Below are positions 45,773-59,600 of a stretch of DNA of 64,000 nt, piece by piece; within the stretch, counting starts at the first letter, position 1; the number at the start of each line of letters is the position of its first letter. The stretch is from Antedon bifida. Its lineage: Eukaryota > Echinodermata > Crinoidea > Comatulida > Antedonidae. Position numbers and translations under genes: made by a program. The DNA lies in assembly GCA_963402885.1 (NCBI GenBank), contig OY727094.1, positions 14,076,501 to 14,140,500 on the forward strand, written 5' to 3'. Under the pieces are notes generated by a model. The model worked only from the letters and a program-made list of their open reading frames with translations, did not search any database and was not told the origin of the DNA.

Positions 45773-48700
45773 ATGGCAGACGTAGAAGCAGAAATTTCTT
45801 ATCCATTAGAAGTTGTATACTGTGGATGTGAGTGCTGTTCTCAATTATTTATTGTATGCTATAGTATAAAAATAATGAATGTTTAAGAGTGCATGCAATG
45901 GGCCAAATACTTTGTGAAACATTTCATCTTTCACGGAATAAAATTGCATTGCACAAATACAAAATTTTTTCATTCATTTTTTTCACACCTACTGTACTCT
46001 TAACGAACATTTTTTTTAAATGGTGGATTTTCGACTGCGCAGTTAACAACCTTGCGTCACACTCTGACGTAAGAGTTAAGTAGTATGTCTATTGAACATC
46101 ATGTGACCCACAATCCTCCAAATCAAATAAGAATCTGTTCAGGTGTATTATAATCCTATCTTAATACCATTATATGCACATAGATTAACAAGTGGGGATT
46201 TTTTAGGCCTATTATAAATGCTATATTGAAATAAAGAATGAAAATGTAGATAAAAATGTACATATAATGTTTTAAAAAAAAATTATAACTTCTAAAGTTT
46301 TGTAGAGTACCTTTAAGTTTAAATGTTAAACAAGTTCAATCTGTCATGTCATAATATTAAAGCTGAATTGGATTTTTTTTGTTTGTTTAATAATCTTCTT
46401 TTTTTATTGTAATGATTATAGATTGTACCATGCAACCTGAATTGTGTGAATACGGTCCTGAATATGAAAAGTGTAAAGACTGGTTGCAGGAGAACTTCCC
46501 AGACATGTTTGAATCTATGATGTCGCTGAATGATGGAGATGCAGAGGGTGGTGAAAAGAAGAAAAAACAAAAACGAGGTCAGTCAAATATAGAAGGGACG
46601 ATCATATCCCAGCATTTCAACTTTCAATCCCCTTTCCCGTCCATTGTAAGTCTTGAGTTTAAATGTATGTTTATTGAAATGTGCTTACCTTCAAATCCCA
46701 AGGTCTAGGGTTCAATCCTGGAAAATTGTAATTCACGATTTATTTACGGTACAGCTAGAAATTACTTCAAAAGTTTCTGCTCCGTTTATGTGAGGTACCC
46801 CACATTTCCGCTCTATGGATGTCAGGTACTCCACTAAGTATTTTATTTATTTTTTATTTTTCAAAGGAGGAAAAGGAGTTTTAAAAACCAAAAAGAAAGC
46901 AGAACCACAGACTATTACAATACGCCGACAACAAAGAAACAAAAAGAAAACCGTTACAATTATAAAAGGTCTTGTCACGCATGGTAAGATTTGTAGCAGC
47001 TCTTTATTGATTTTATATTTGTGAATAAAGAACACATAATGTAATGGAAAAAACATAAAGTTAGATTATTTTTTAGAAAGTTTAATTAAAGGATCCATAT
47101 TAGGGCATACATTTCTGCTGTTAATATAAACTATAAATCTATTTAACTGATAATAATCAAAAAGCAGAAATGAGCATCGTCAAATTAAGCCTTTTTTTTT
47201 TAAAGTGGTGCTACAGAACTTTTTCATAAAATTATGAGATAGGAATTTTACTGATTTTCAATTATTCAAAAACCCTAACCACATAACTCTTTCTAATTAA
47301 AATAGTATATTCCTGTGTAAAATTGATTGGTCCTTCAATTTATATACTTTTTTCTATAAGGAAAGTACTTACTAATTTTCATAAATATCAGTTTCGATGA
47401 ATTTGCTATCTTATAACATTACAAGAAATGTTATAATAACCAATGCATTCTATTAGTGGCAGGTTTCCTGCTGTCAAATGTGACTAGAAATAAATATATA
47501 GTGCCATTACTAAAAAACCTAAAATGAATTATTTTTCTATAGGAATTGAACTACCTGCGGCGGCAAAACGTTTCTCACAGAAGTTTTCCTGTGGCTCATC
47601 TGTAACTGGTGAGGATGAGATCATTATACAGGGTGATGTCACAGATGATCTCATAGACCTTCTAGAAGAAAAATACAAGGTAATCTTATTCAGTCTAATT
47701 CAATGTGATTTGTCAATCTTGAATGAATAATGCTGAGGTTGTGAGGCAGCCCACTAAATCAAAACCCTTTTATTTAGGTGAATTCTGTAACTGGTCACTC
47801 GCAAACAGCTCACATTTTTCTATTCCCACTGCACGCATAGACAGCGTGGAGTTTGGGGAGATAGATCTGTTGATTATCTGCACAAAACAGCCTATGCAGA
47901 CAGATAAACAATCAACGCCTACTGCTTGACTAATAATGCAGAAGTTTCTTTAATATATCAGTCTGTTTAAATTTTCGTTACATGCCTGATTTAGTAATCT
48001 GGTATGATGGTACATGTGATCAAGGTAATATAGATTGGCTAGAGGGCAGACTCCAATGTTATCACAGTTAGAAAAATGATTCGATTTATAGAGAACGAAC
48101 CAACAAGATGGCGGCAATTGTATACGCCCCTACGCAGTCACGCACTACTACACGTGTGTTGTACGATATGCCTCGCAGCCTGTTGAGCGTATAAACACAT
48201 TCTATATGATTATGATCTTGTATACTAGAAATTATTTATTCCATGGTGATTAACAATATATTTGATTTTATAAAAAATCAAAAATATTTGTGATTTATGT
48301 GGTCTTTATTTATTATTTTAAATTTATATTTTTAAATTTCCAGTCAGGAGTCCCCGCTCTAGCCTATCTATATAAACATTTTCCATAGCCTCTGCACATT
48401 TTACCTCACTAAAATGATTAGTATTTTTGACTATTTGCATATTTATAAAAAACCACTAGTGAGTGACAATGCCTGTACCACCAGTCAAGAAAGAAACAGG
48501 AAATATAGCTCTTTCTAATGCAGTTTGACTTTAGGAACTTTCATAAGTGCAAATTCTGTAAAATGAAGGTACTATCAAAGGTTATTTCCAGCATATTGTG
48601 CACACCCTTATACCTATTTAAAAAGATATTTATTTTTATTTTTTGTTTTTAGGCCAAGGATTACCAATAGTAAACTAATCACTGTCCTATCAGATATAGG

Positions 48701-48975
48701 TGGTAATCCCCCTGATACAGGGGCTATTTAATGAACTACTGTAATTCACAGGGGTAAGCCCCTACTTGTTTCAAATGTTGAACTGGGTTCTTTAAAGTGC
48801 ACACAGGAAAACTGTGTACACTGGACCTACAGTTATAGTCTTTATCCGAAACTTGTCTTATTTATTATGTCATTGGCATTATATATGTTTTTCATTAAGA
48901 TTCAATGTTATGAATTCATTTCTTTTCTTTTAGATTAATGAGGAATTCATTGAAGATTTAGGAATGAAAAAGTGA
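45773..48975 (+). CDS. DENR: DENR, density-regulated protein (translation re-initiation/recycling factor)
   Basis: Five exons: 45773-45827, 46422-46577, 46867-46983, 47543-47679 and 48934-48975 (stop TGA). GT/AG borders and phases are consistent, giving 168 aa. Residues 16-36 hold the zinc-type tetrad C17/C20/C27/C36 ([16 protein letters not shown]). A Lys-rich linker ([11 protein letters not shown]) and a SUI1/eIF1-like domain (residues ~86-165) follow, with [18 protein letters not shown] and the end IEDLGMKK. The family is well conserved: DENR pairs with MCTS1 to recycle 40S subunits and promote re-initiation after short uORFs in the cytosol. It is about 30 residues shorter than the human protein, mainly at the N-terminus and the acidic linker. 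Start: the first ATG, leading directly into conserved sequence. The only clearly housekeeping gene in the window. Confidence 0.96.
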
Positions 48976-49223
48976 AGTCAACATTAATTTAAATGGATGA
49001 GACGTGTTGAGTGCTGTACTGAGCCACACCCATTACCATATATGGACAAATATTCAACAAGAAACATCCATCTAAAATTGCTTAACACCGGACTGCAATA
49101 TAATTCAAAATGACATCAACAACTAAACCAGAAGATGAAAAATAACACAGTGCTGTTTGTGTACTGATTTTCATATTTTGGGATCATCATTATACTGAAA
49201 ATACAAAAATATCACCAGAAAGC

Positions 49224-49229
49224 AATAAA
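49224..49229 (+). promoter_or_regulatory. Candidate polyadenylation signal AATAAA of DENR
   Basis: First AATAAA after the DENR stop codon, 249 bp downstream. Would give a short 3' UTR. Confidence 0.5.
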
Positions 49230-52200
49230 ATTCAAAATGGCATCCATAACAACTCAATAAGAAGATGGAAAATATGAAAGATAACACAGTGTTTTACTTA
49301 TTTTTATTATTTTGACTTGTCAAAAGTTAAAATATGTCTTATTGGTTTTTACAACAAATAGAATTCAGTACACTCATAATATCCTTTCATACTTTACATA
49401 CTGTATGATTTAGTAAAGTTCCACTGGCCAGTAACATTAATGACGGGTATTTAAAAACTCCCAGTGACTGATTAATGGCCAGTAAAATTGAAGTCGGGGT
49501 TTAGCAAAGACAACCCATTGTTAAGCTTTGAAACCGTGTGCAAAATGTCACATTTATGCTAAAAACTCACATTTGTGCAAACTTAGGTTGTGAAAACTAG
49601 GTTTGTACAAATTTGCAAATCATTTTCTCCACAAAAAATCTAATTAAAATAAAAATAACATCTTTTCTTCTCAATAATCGATCAATACTCAAATATTCAA
49701 ACCAATAATGTACTTTACCAGTTTAAATGCATCATTTTTTTAAACATAGAACTGAGTGTTGAGTTGTAAAATTAGTAAAAAGTCATGTGTTCATAATTCT
49801 CTCCCCTCCCCCACTCTCAATCCGCAGGTCCAACATGTGCATTTTTTGCCAAGTGTAAGCAAGGCAATCTAACAAGCGTGACGTAAGGCTGAGCTCCGGA
49901 GATCTGTGGCTACAACGACACGATCAGAATATGTACATTGTATTGACAGGGAGGAGTGAAATTACAATTTCACTCTACACTGATTGTATAGTACTGGTGG
50001 TATTTGTCGCAGCCAGACATAAGATCAAAGGAGTGTTACGAGTTCCTATCTTGGCAAAGCGAGCTCAGTGTCCTGTTTTTAGATTACCTTCGTGTAAAAT
50101 ATTGTTTTGTCCAGGTATAGACAAGGAAACTAAACAATCTACTTGCGATTAAAAACTGATTGTAATTTCCTGAATTGAATACATTTCACAATGTGTTTTC
50201 AAGAATTGCCAAGCAATGGTGCTGCTAAAAATAGAACATTTTGTAGATTGTTTCTATATACTGTAGTATGCCTACTACTATAGTACAGAAAATCACATTT
50301 ATTTACGAAAAATACATAATCAACCGTTGTTTTACACTATGGTCGTTAGTGAAGAAAAAACCTAATAATGTGAATTGAAAACGAGAAACAAAAAATATAA
50401 CTGAAAATGAAAATAAATACAAGAAATCTCTTGATGCCTGACTACGCGGGCACAAAATTAATTTGGAAGAATTTTGGATTTGTTGAAATATTTTCAACTA
50501 AATTTGAATAAAAATGTACTTTTCGCATCTGTAAACTGTTATCTGGTATGGAATAGAATTCTGACATATATTATTTTGTTTTTCTGTACTACTATTAAAA
50601 TTAAAAACACTTTGGCAAAATGGGAACTACGCAGTTATTAGGCCTACCATATCTCTAACCTGTGCGAATAGTTCGCCAACTTACCCAGGTAAATAACTAA
50701 ATATTGGTTCTCACTTAAATGCAACGACGTAGACACCACGCGTGTGAGTTGACTTGTACATGCTTTGTCCCCGCGCTACAGACTCAACAAGGACGTATAG
50801 CACAACGCAAGTGAATTGACCAATCTCAGGCGATGGATTATTCTTATACTCACTTGTCATTGGTCAACTTGCTTATTGTGCTGCGTTTTAACGTCCATGC
50901 GTTGCGTCTTTAATGCTGCAGCTTGGTTCCCACTAGGACGCATCGCAAAGACGTGAGCCGCATTGACCAAATCGCAAGCGTCAGTTCGAATAATCAATCA
51001 ATTGTCCTTGACTTAAGTCTCTAGGTGGAGCTAAGTTTAGATATAACAATAAGTTGATGGAGCTGTTAAGCCAATGTAATGTATACAATAGAATAGCGGA
51101 ATAATCAATAGAATACTGAGAATATTGAAAGGATGTATTTGTTCCAATGCCATTATTACTAGGCCTTGTTTAAATAAGTAGGTTTGAGATGATGACAACT
51201 ATATTTGACATGTTATGAATAATAAGACTAATGAATATACATGAATACTGCATGTTATTCATATTTACACCCTCAATCAAGCAACTTATTATTGCTAGAC
51301 AGGACGGCAAAAATACATATGACGTTGAATTAGCTGCAGTTGATATACAGTAGCGACACAATGAAATATCAATGTTGAAAAAAATGGTATTTATCCCATT
51401 AATATTATTATTGAAAAAAATGTGTATCGTTGACTTGTAAACCCTGATGTAGAACCCGTGAGTTTATCTATTTAATACTTCATCTTTGGTATGGTAACAC
51501 ATTATGGCACTAACGAACTAAAAACCTAAACTAAAACAAACTTTTAAAAAAGGGATAAGTTAATAAAACCCGAAAATGGCATAAACGTCATTAAAAACAT
51601 AAGTACAACGTTGCATTTACAAAAATATATAAAAGCAACAACAACAAAATCATTAATAATATTTTGTTGTTTTATCATTTTAGTTTGTATCACTTCTATT
51701 CTATCCTTCGTGGTTCAAGTATTTGAATTAGTTTCACCATAATTTCACTATTGTTAAACACGGAAGTCATTGTACTTTTTAAAATCTATATACATATTCT
51801 GTATAAACATACATTTCTATTGTGCACCTGGTGGTACGTCTCAGTTCATGTAACAATTCAAGTTTATTCGTCATAAAAATATGTACATAGGTTAAAATAC
51901 AAAAAAAACAATGTATGGATTATGTATAGGCCTAAATAACATAATAGTATAAAACAACCAATTCCATATAATGAGAGGGAAGTCATAATTAAATGTTTGA
52001 AAATTATTTGATCATAATCAAGTATTCGGAGTTTATTTATACAAATATGTTCAAAGAAAATAATAGATGAAAATGAAAAGGACCTAAAAAACAAAATGAA
52101 ATGTAAACTAGGACTATGTCTTAATTTTAAAAAGTAGCGCACAACACACCAAGTTGCGAATGTATAACTTGCGTGTTTTTTTAATGTTTCTATGCAATGT

Positions 52201-52842
52201 CTGGTATATTTCAAGCACTTTTAACCGCCCACGTTTCCTTCGCAATTAATCGGTGTTCAGATACTGAATTCCCCACGCTGATTTTGTATACCTTTATATC
52301 CTGTTATGTTGAATTGGCCATGATACAATTGTATTGTGCGTTTCCTACTATACCTTTATTTATGATTCTATCCAGTTCATTGCACGAAGTACAATGATCT
52401 GATCTATAAATACATATACCTATTTATTCCTGCATATTGATATACACCTATCATATCTGGTAAGATTTGTTTTCACCTTTTATCAATAATTAGGCCTAAA
52501 CCTACGTCTAGAAAAGGATCGGTTCTATGACTTTGTGGGAGGACTGTTTTCGGCTTCCATTACCAAAAATGCGTTTCGTTGGAAGGAGGATAGCTATTGC
52601 TCAATCCCCAAATAGGTTGGTGCTCTGTAAATAAAACTGTATACCTATTTTATGTTATCATGGAGAAATAACTAATTTCTCTATGTTTATAATCACATTA
52701 TTATTCATAGTCGCTCGCTATTTTGATTACTATGATTACTGTCATTTTAATACCAGGGCAAAACATGCGCGCGCAGTAACAATCTCGGAAAAAAAAACAG
52801 GCCTCTCGTCAGTGTGTTTTCTCGGACCCCTGTGAAATCTTG
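49230..52842. other. Intergenic region between DENR and the receptor, no gene recognised
   Basis: AT-rich. Around 50700-51000 there are diverged mirror-like stretches (TTGGTTCTCACTTAAATGCAACG and TTGGTTCCCACTAGGACGC; GTGAATTGACCAAT and ATTGGTCAACTTGC) suggesting an old MITE. Frames of 60-116 codons (e.g. 49931, 51864) have no recognisable domains. Confidence 0.4.
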
Positions 52843-53345
52843 GGATGAATTTTGGCAGACACAAACACATGCTGACTGACAAAAATATACCAATGTCACT
52901 GAGAAAGAAATTGTTTAACCAATGTGTGCTATCAACTATGACATATGGTTCAGAGACATGGGCAATAACAAAGGAACTTGAACAGAAACGTACAACTACT
53001 CAAAGAGCAATGGAAAGAAAGATGATGAACTTATCGCTTCGAGACAGGGTAAATCATACAATCATCAGAAAAAAAGACAGGTTTTACAGATATAATGGAC
53101 AAGGTAAGACAGTCAAAATGGAGATGGGCTGGGCACGTGGCAAGATTTCAAGATAATAGATGGACATACAGATTAACAGAATGGCAACCAAGGGTAGGAA
53201 AGAGGAAAAGAGGAAGACAGAAAAGAAGGTGGAGAGATGATCTAACAACCAACATTGGAACGGCTGCAAGGACTAGGACAGCAAGAAATGTTATGAGGAG
53301 GATGATGGACTATGGATGAACTATGCCTAGATAGATAGATAGAAA
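52843..53345 (+). mobile_element. RTE-type non-LTR retrotransposon 3' end
   Basis: C-terminal ORF2 pieces in two frames: CVLSTMTYGSETWAITKELE near 52930, then RQSKWRWAGHVARFQDNRWT and GRQKRRWRDDL near 53105-53250, the hallmark C-terminus of RTE-like ORF2. It ends in a GATAGATAGATAG tail at about 53328-53342. Heavily 5'-truncated. Confidence 0.8.
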
Positions 53346-54063
53346 CTACCAATTTCGCTGAAGCAAAAAACTCAAAGATAGAGATTTTTCGCAGAAAGAG
53401 ATTTGAAATACGGAATCATGCATGCGTATAAGCTGACGTTTTCGATTAGCGCTAAGTGAAAAACCGGCTTCAAACATTAGGTTTTGGTGTGTCAAATAAA
53501 TTCTGGTATCTTAATCCCACCTTCATGTCTACAATATTTAATTATTGTAGAAGTGTTCCGGTTAGTCTTCTTCTGTGTTTTTGAGTTACCCTTATGTTGA
53601 TTAAATACTACTAATATCATGTAAGTTATGGAATAATCATAATCTATTTTAAATATGTAATAATTCATGGTTATCATTCATTAATCCATGGCTATTATGA
53701 TTATGGAAATCCTTTAAATATCCTATTCGGCTTTTCTCAGAATTGAAACTCGGCGTGCTAAATCAAACGTTATACATACACAAAGGTAATTGTGTTCTAT
53801 TTGTGTTTAGTATGCTGCTATTGTTATTGTACACACACTGGAATCAGTGACTTATAATATTGGTTCTTTCTAGATTACTGAATATTAAATCGAGAGAATG
53901 ACAACATTATATGGATGGGTGAATTGATTGTTAATGGTGTACGTTGTTCCTAGAGTCGGTGCATGCTCTATACCTCTGGTGAGTCTTATTTCCTCAATGG
54001 TTTTACATAGTTTTCGGAGTTACTTTATTTATGTGAGTGTTTTACTATAATTTTATTATACAT

Positions 54064-54363
54064 CTTAAGAGGATTGATACTAATAATTGCCTAGTCGGCG
54101 CTGTATCCAAATCTCTTTGAGTAAGTATGATCATGTTATTAGTGGAGGACGCGTAGGCCTAATTAACTGAGTTAATGCGACTTAGGGCCTATCTGTATGA
54201 CTGTGTTTATAAACTTAAGAGGATTGATACTAATAATTGCCCAGTCGGCGCTGTATCCAAACCTCTTTGAGTAAGTATGATCATGTTATTAGTGGAGGAC
54301 GCGTAGGCCTAATTAACTGAGTTAATGCTACTTAGGGCCTATCAGTATGACTGTGTTTATAAA
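54064..54363 (+). repeat. Tandem duplication, two 150-bp units
   Basis: CTTAAGAGGATTGATACTAAT starts at 54064 and again at 54214. The two 150-bp units differ at only a few positions (e.g. CCTAGTCGG/CCCAGTCGG, AATGCGACTT/AATGCTACTT). Recent tandem duplication. Confidence 0.9.
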
Positions 54364-54662
54364 GTGTTGGTTAGTAGGAAGGCAAACATAATGGAAACAT
54401 AGTAGGCGTTGTATTTAAATCTCTATAGTGAGATTATAATGTAGTTAGGCCTAGGTGTAAGTGCTATACCCTACATTTTAGACCTGTTAACTAAGTTATG
54501 ATAATTATATAGTAGTACATGATTTATACCAATAATTAGTTTATTATTATATAGACATATTAAAGTCAATACCACTTCGTAAACATTCTTTCGCAATTTG
54601 TTTTTTAAGTGCTATCCAATTAAGTTAAGTTATGTTTATCTTGATGTTGTTTCTCCGAATAA

Positions 54663-54757
54663 AGATGCTTTTGATAACATGTGCTAATGACACAGTCGGC
54701 TCACATGTATAAGATGACTTTGATAACATGTGCTAATGACACAGTCGGCTCACATTT
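54663..54757 (+). repeat. Tandem duplication, ~47-bp units
   Basis: TTTGATAACATGTGCTAATGACACAGTCGGCTCACAT (by parts) occurs twice in a row with few changes. Confidence 0.8.
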
Positions 54758-55563
54758 ATCGGAAATATATAAAGCGTTATTGGAGTTAATACCTATAGAG
54801 ACTTCTCTGTTATTGAAGGCACGTTTATAAGCCTATTTTTATTCGTTATGTATGTCACCGTACATGATCTGCAATAGTTCGGTGTAAATAGTCAAAATAT
54901 ATATGGATAGCCTACTGTATAACAATTTGATTAAATTAATTAAATGTGGTTTTATAAATGTGGTATTTATTATAAATGGTAATTCATAGTCGGTGTATTT
55001 TATAATACATATTTGGGACACATGGCGTTTCATACAAAAATCGTGGATTGTGTTGGATTATAACAAGACGCAGGCCACGTCTAGATACGGTACTACTCAT
55101 ACAGTAGCAGGTGTTAAAATGCTATATATTTTGTTCAATTTTATAATAAGGTAACGGTCTTCACGTACACGGATAACGAAATGACACAATTATCCTAATG
55201 GTACTGCCGACTTTTACAATAATTTACATCATAATTAGAAGTGTGTATACATTGGGTTAAAGTAATCTCGCTTATTACCTACATACATACATTTAAAATA
55301 CGTCAGTGAAAATAAAGCTTAGTTCTCCTCTTGGACGTAACGCAAGTACGTAAGCGAAACGAAGGTAATGTGATCACTCGCATTAGATTGTCATAGTATT
55401 GGTTAGAAAGTTCAAAGAATGGGCAACTAAAAACACCTAATTAACCTTAAAGAGGCATACGATGATTCTTTATTTATATATATATATTTTACTTGTGAAG
55501 TTTCTCTTTCTGTATAGCTATGAAATTATGCAGATATTGCATGCTTGGTGTGTTATAACATAT

Positions 55564-56383
55564 GAGATCCTCCTTCGAGGAAATCATATTTTTAGTCGCG
55601 TGGACGTGACTCTATAGTTCACTATGTCGGTCGGTCGGTCTGTCTGTCGGTCTGTCTGTCGGTCCGGTATCACTATGCGTTTTATCGCTTTCTGACTTTA
55701 TCTTGATATCAGTTTAATCCAGCTAAGTCAATTTTTCACAGTATATTCCTTATGGCCAGGAATCGATGTGGTTATGTTTTCACGGTGCGCAATAACAAAT
55801 TACGCGGTCTACGCACGATTTAACGAAATCACGTTTGTAATCATATCTTCACAACCATGAATCACAATTAAATAAAATTTGGTACTCATAAATTTCAGGG
55901 CATAAATCATCATATGACAATACAATTACGTGCATAGCGCATGTAACGCATGCGTACGCGCGCTTAAAATTTCAAAATTTATTTTCGATGAAATAAAAGT
56001 ACGTTTCAGGCAATTTTAAGCGTTTACAAAATTGCGCGTTAAATGTTAATGCGCACTCTTTTTGCCCGATTTCTGTTTTCTTGACTTACTTTTCAACTCG
56101 AAATTACGTTATACGAGCACGTCAAAAGTGACAGGCTACGCACGTGTAAATTAAAAAAATATAAATGTTTTTAAAACATTTCAACATTTTTAAACATGTT
56201 CAGTAATTTCGGTCAGTTGGTAGGTTGGTCGGTCGGTCGGTAAACACTAATGAGCACGCGACTGCAGCCATCTATATGGCCTTGTTTCTGAAGGGATTCC
56301 TATTTCCTCGAATCGCGTAGCGCTTATGGAAATTATAGTCTGGTGAGAAAAAATATTGACTATTAGGCCTAAAGGAGGATCTC
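55564..56383. mobile_element. MITE-like element with nested inverted ends
   Basis: Outer ends GAGATCCTCCTT (55564) and AAGGAGGATCTC (ending 56383) are mirror images. Inner ends GTCGCGTGGACGTGAC (55595) and GAGCACGCGAC (ending 56262) share GTCGCGTG. Both inner flanks carry short GGTC/TGTC tandem repeats (55630-55670 and 56228-56242). No ORF. Confidence 0.65.
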
Positions 56384-56646
56384 AAATGTTATAGAATATC
56401 TTTAAAATAAGGCAATATCCGTTATATTACATAAAAAAGGTTACATTTGCCTTTCAATAAGAATGTTTCCAGTCACTTAGAGTTAATGTTTTGATTTTGA
56501 CACTCTCATTTTAGTTTGTGTACTTCGATGATGTCATACTGTACGATTATCATTTAGAACGATCATTCCGATCATTCATTTCAACCAATCACGTTAATAC
56601 TTTGTATACTATCATTAACAACTAGCTTTTTATTGTTCCAAAGACG

Positions 56647-59600
56647 ATGGCAGAACTCTCTTACACATTAAACATTTTATTGTGGACGTTCCAGATTTGG
56701 ATTATTTTGAACACTGTCTGCGCTTTCAAAGTTACATCATGTAAGTAGACACGATCATTTTGTTTATTTTAACTATTTAAGATTAAATTCTGAGGAAACG
56801 ATGGAACTTACTTCTTATAATACACCTCTGTTTCAAAATAGAAATATTTGCTTGATACGTTAATAAATCTTCTTTATAATGTTAAATAAATAACGACTTT
56901 CTTTTTTCAATTTTTTTCTTTAATAAACATTTTTTAATATTAACTATTTCACTGTCGTTGTTTTGTTCTTTACAATGTTACCATTATTTTCTTTGTTGTA
57001 CAGTAATTGTTGGGTGCGGACACAACTATATGCTGTACGTACCTAAACATTTTTTTATTTTATTGCAGCACTTAAACTGACGCCCGTTGATCCATATTCG
57101 TTGGCCGGTTCCACCCTGAATTTCACATGTACGTTAGATCAAACAAAAACATCGTACAATGCCTCGGATATTGAATGGAAAGTTGACGAAGTACCTATTA
57201 ATTCAGGAAAAAATACTGCCGTAATCTCAACTACAGAAGCCATTCTTACCTTAACAAACCTGATCATGACAGGTCATGAACATTGGATCGAATGCTTTTT
57301 ACTTGTAGAAAAACAAAATGGAAGAGTAACGACAAATAAATCAGAATCGTCATTAACAGTTGGTAGTAAGTTAGTCAATGGCATACATAGTTTTGAAAAC
57401 ATGATTTGATCCCACCAAAGTTAACGATAATTGATCCATGAAGCGAACTTACGGGTAATCATGAACGGGACCGAGGTGTATCTTGAATGTTACCTTTATG
57501 AAGTCCTAGAATCTAATTAATCACCGTTAATAAAAAGAGATGTTGCGGCGGTGCATGTGGCAATTGGCGAGTATGGCCGCACCGTCCCAGATTAATGATA
57601 TATTTAAAACATTTGTTTTCGTCTGTTATTGTATGTGGATGGAGACTGAGATGAGAGTTGTTATTATTGAAAGCCACTCCTTACATGTAATAAGAATCCA
57701 CATAACAGATAGTTATATAACTTACTATATGTGTATCTTTTAGTCGTGCCATCGTCTCCAGCATTAAACTGCAGATCGACAAATATTGTTGATTATGTGT
57801 GTACATGGGGAACGGAATTCACCGGAGTTATAAGTGTCTATACATTTCAATTTCAGTAAGTGATTTGTATTATTGATAAATAACACAAATAATTAGAATC
57901 ATTGCTTTTCTCACAAATAATAAATGTCTTATCATACCTAAAGAAATGTTTCATTTCTAATATAGAATGCATAACCTTACCTTGCCTCGGCTCCATCATA
58001 ACACTGTCGGATGTAGCCCTCCTCAAGCCTTTGCCATTCGTTTCTGTTCTGTGCTGGCCTAGCCAAAGTTTTTTTTTCTGTATTAGAAATAATGTCGTCC
58101 CTCTATCTGCGTTTTTGTCTTCCCTTCATCTGTTGCCGGTTGTCGGCCGCCATTCTTACTCTTCTCTTATCACAGTGTCTCGTAATGTGACACCAACCAT
58201 TTTGTCTGTTCATCGCTCCTTTATTTAAATTCAACAGCTGCAGGTGCATAATCAAATATTATGAAAAATGACAAAGTAACAAAATAATACTATTATGTTA
58301 AATGATTACAGATTATTGATTAAATATTATTGAGTTATTGAGTATTACTGATTACAGATTATTGGTTACAGATTATTGATTATAAATTACTGATTACAAA
58401 TTACTGATTACCAATTAATGAATACCAATTATTTATTACTGATTAATGATTACAGATTACCGATTACAGATTATTGATTACTGTTTACAGATTACCGATT
58501 ATGGATTTACGGATTATTGATTACAGATTACTGATTACTGTTTATAGAATTTTGATTACTAACAATGAATTGTTTTAATCCCCTTAGAAACAGTTCTAAT
58601 GTGTGGATCAACTGTTCTAATAAGCTAAACGACAGCACGTGCAAAGTTTCAGAAAATGATGGTAATCCAATGAGAGCACATCTAGTACGAGTAGTTGTTG
58701 AAAATATGTTTGGTACTGCCAATACAACATCCACATTTGATTCTAAGAATGAAGGTCTGTAGGCCAATATTTAGCACAGGTTTGGAAAATATAGATCATT
58801 ACCATCGAATTATTTCATAAAATATACAAGCACCACAGAAGATCAAATGTCTTATCCCTTTTACGTGACTTATGTGATTTATCCGGCGGGGATACGGGTT
58901 TCGTTCAATGAGCTTTTGAAGTATAACATAACGAAAATCATAATTTTTAATCTTAAATAATATCTAAATTGTTTGAAGATTAGCATGAGGAATAAACACC
59001 AGTAAAGTTAGGTTTGCTTTTGTGTCTCCTAAAAGAAATAATGTTCGGTAACCTTAGAATGTCTTAATGATTCTGTTGTTATGCTACAACCGTCTTTTGA
59101 TGTACGGCAGACGTTACTTATCTAAATTAAAGATTCACTGAAGTAACTCTCATGGCTGTACGCACGTTCTAATCGTTTCATTTTGTTGTATTTTCAGCCG
59201 TACCTTTGTCACCATTAATTGATAGAGTTTCAGTGGGGGAATCAAACGTCATAGTATTCTGGAAATTACAAGAAGATTGCTATTATTGTAACTCGCTATG
59301 GTTTCAACTTCGTTACAGACGTTTAAATGAAACATGGACAGAAGAGGTATGAAGTTACAATCATTTTCACTATTTGTTTTGTCATATTTTTATCATCAGG
59401 AGACAACAAATTGTGGAATAACTATCGTATATCACGAATGTACCAACTCATTAAATTTGAATGTAGTAAAATCGGCAATAAATATATATTTATTACGTTT
59501 GTGTATAATATATATTTCAAATCGTTAAACAACATTTTTGTAGAATATTTTCGACTCACTTCCTTCAAAAAGATTACGTTGTTTGGCTTCATTAAACAAA

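Noticed and set aside
46700..46725. GGTTCAATCC pol III B-box-like sequence in DENR intron 2
   Set aside because: No A box or tRNA fold at the right distance; at most a SINE scrap.
49931..50152. 73-codon plus-strand frame downstream of DENR
   Set aside because: No recognisable domain or conservation signal; typical chance length.
51864..52214. 116-codon minus-strand frame rich in hydrophobic residues
   Set aside because: Compositional artefact of AT-rich DNA; no domain, and no splice or promoter context.
57902..58228. 108-codon plus-strand frame in receptor intron 3
   Set aside because: The minus strand encodes an RTE-like ORF2 C-terminus, so the plus frame is its shadow.
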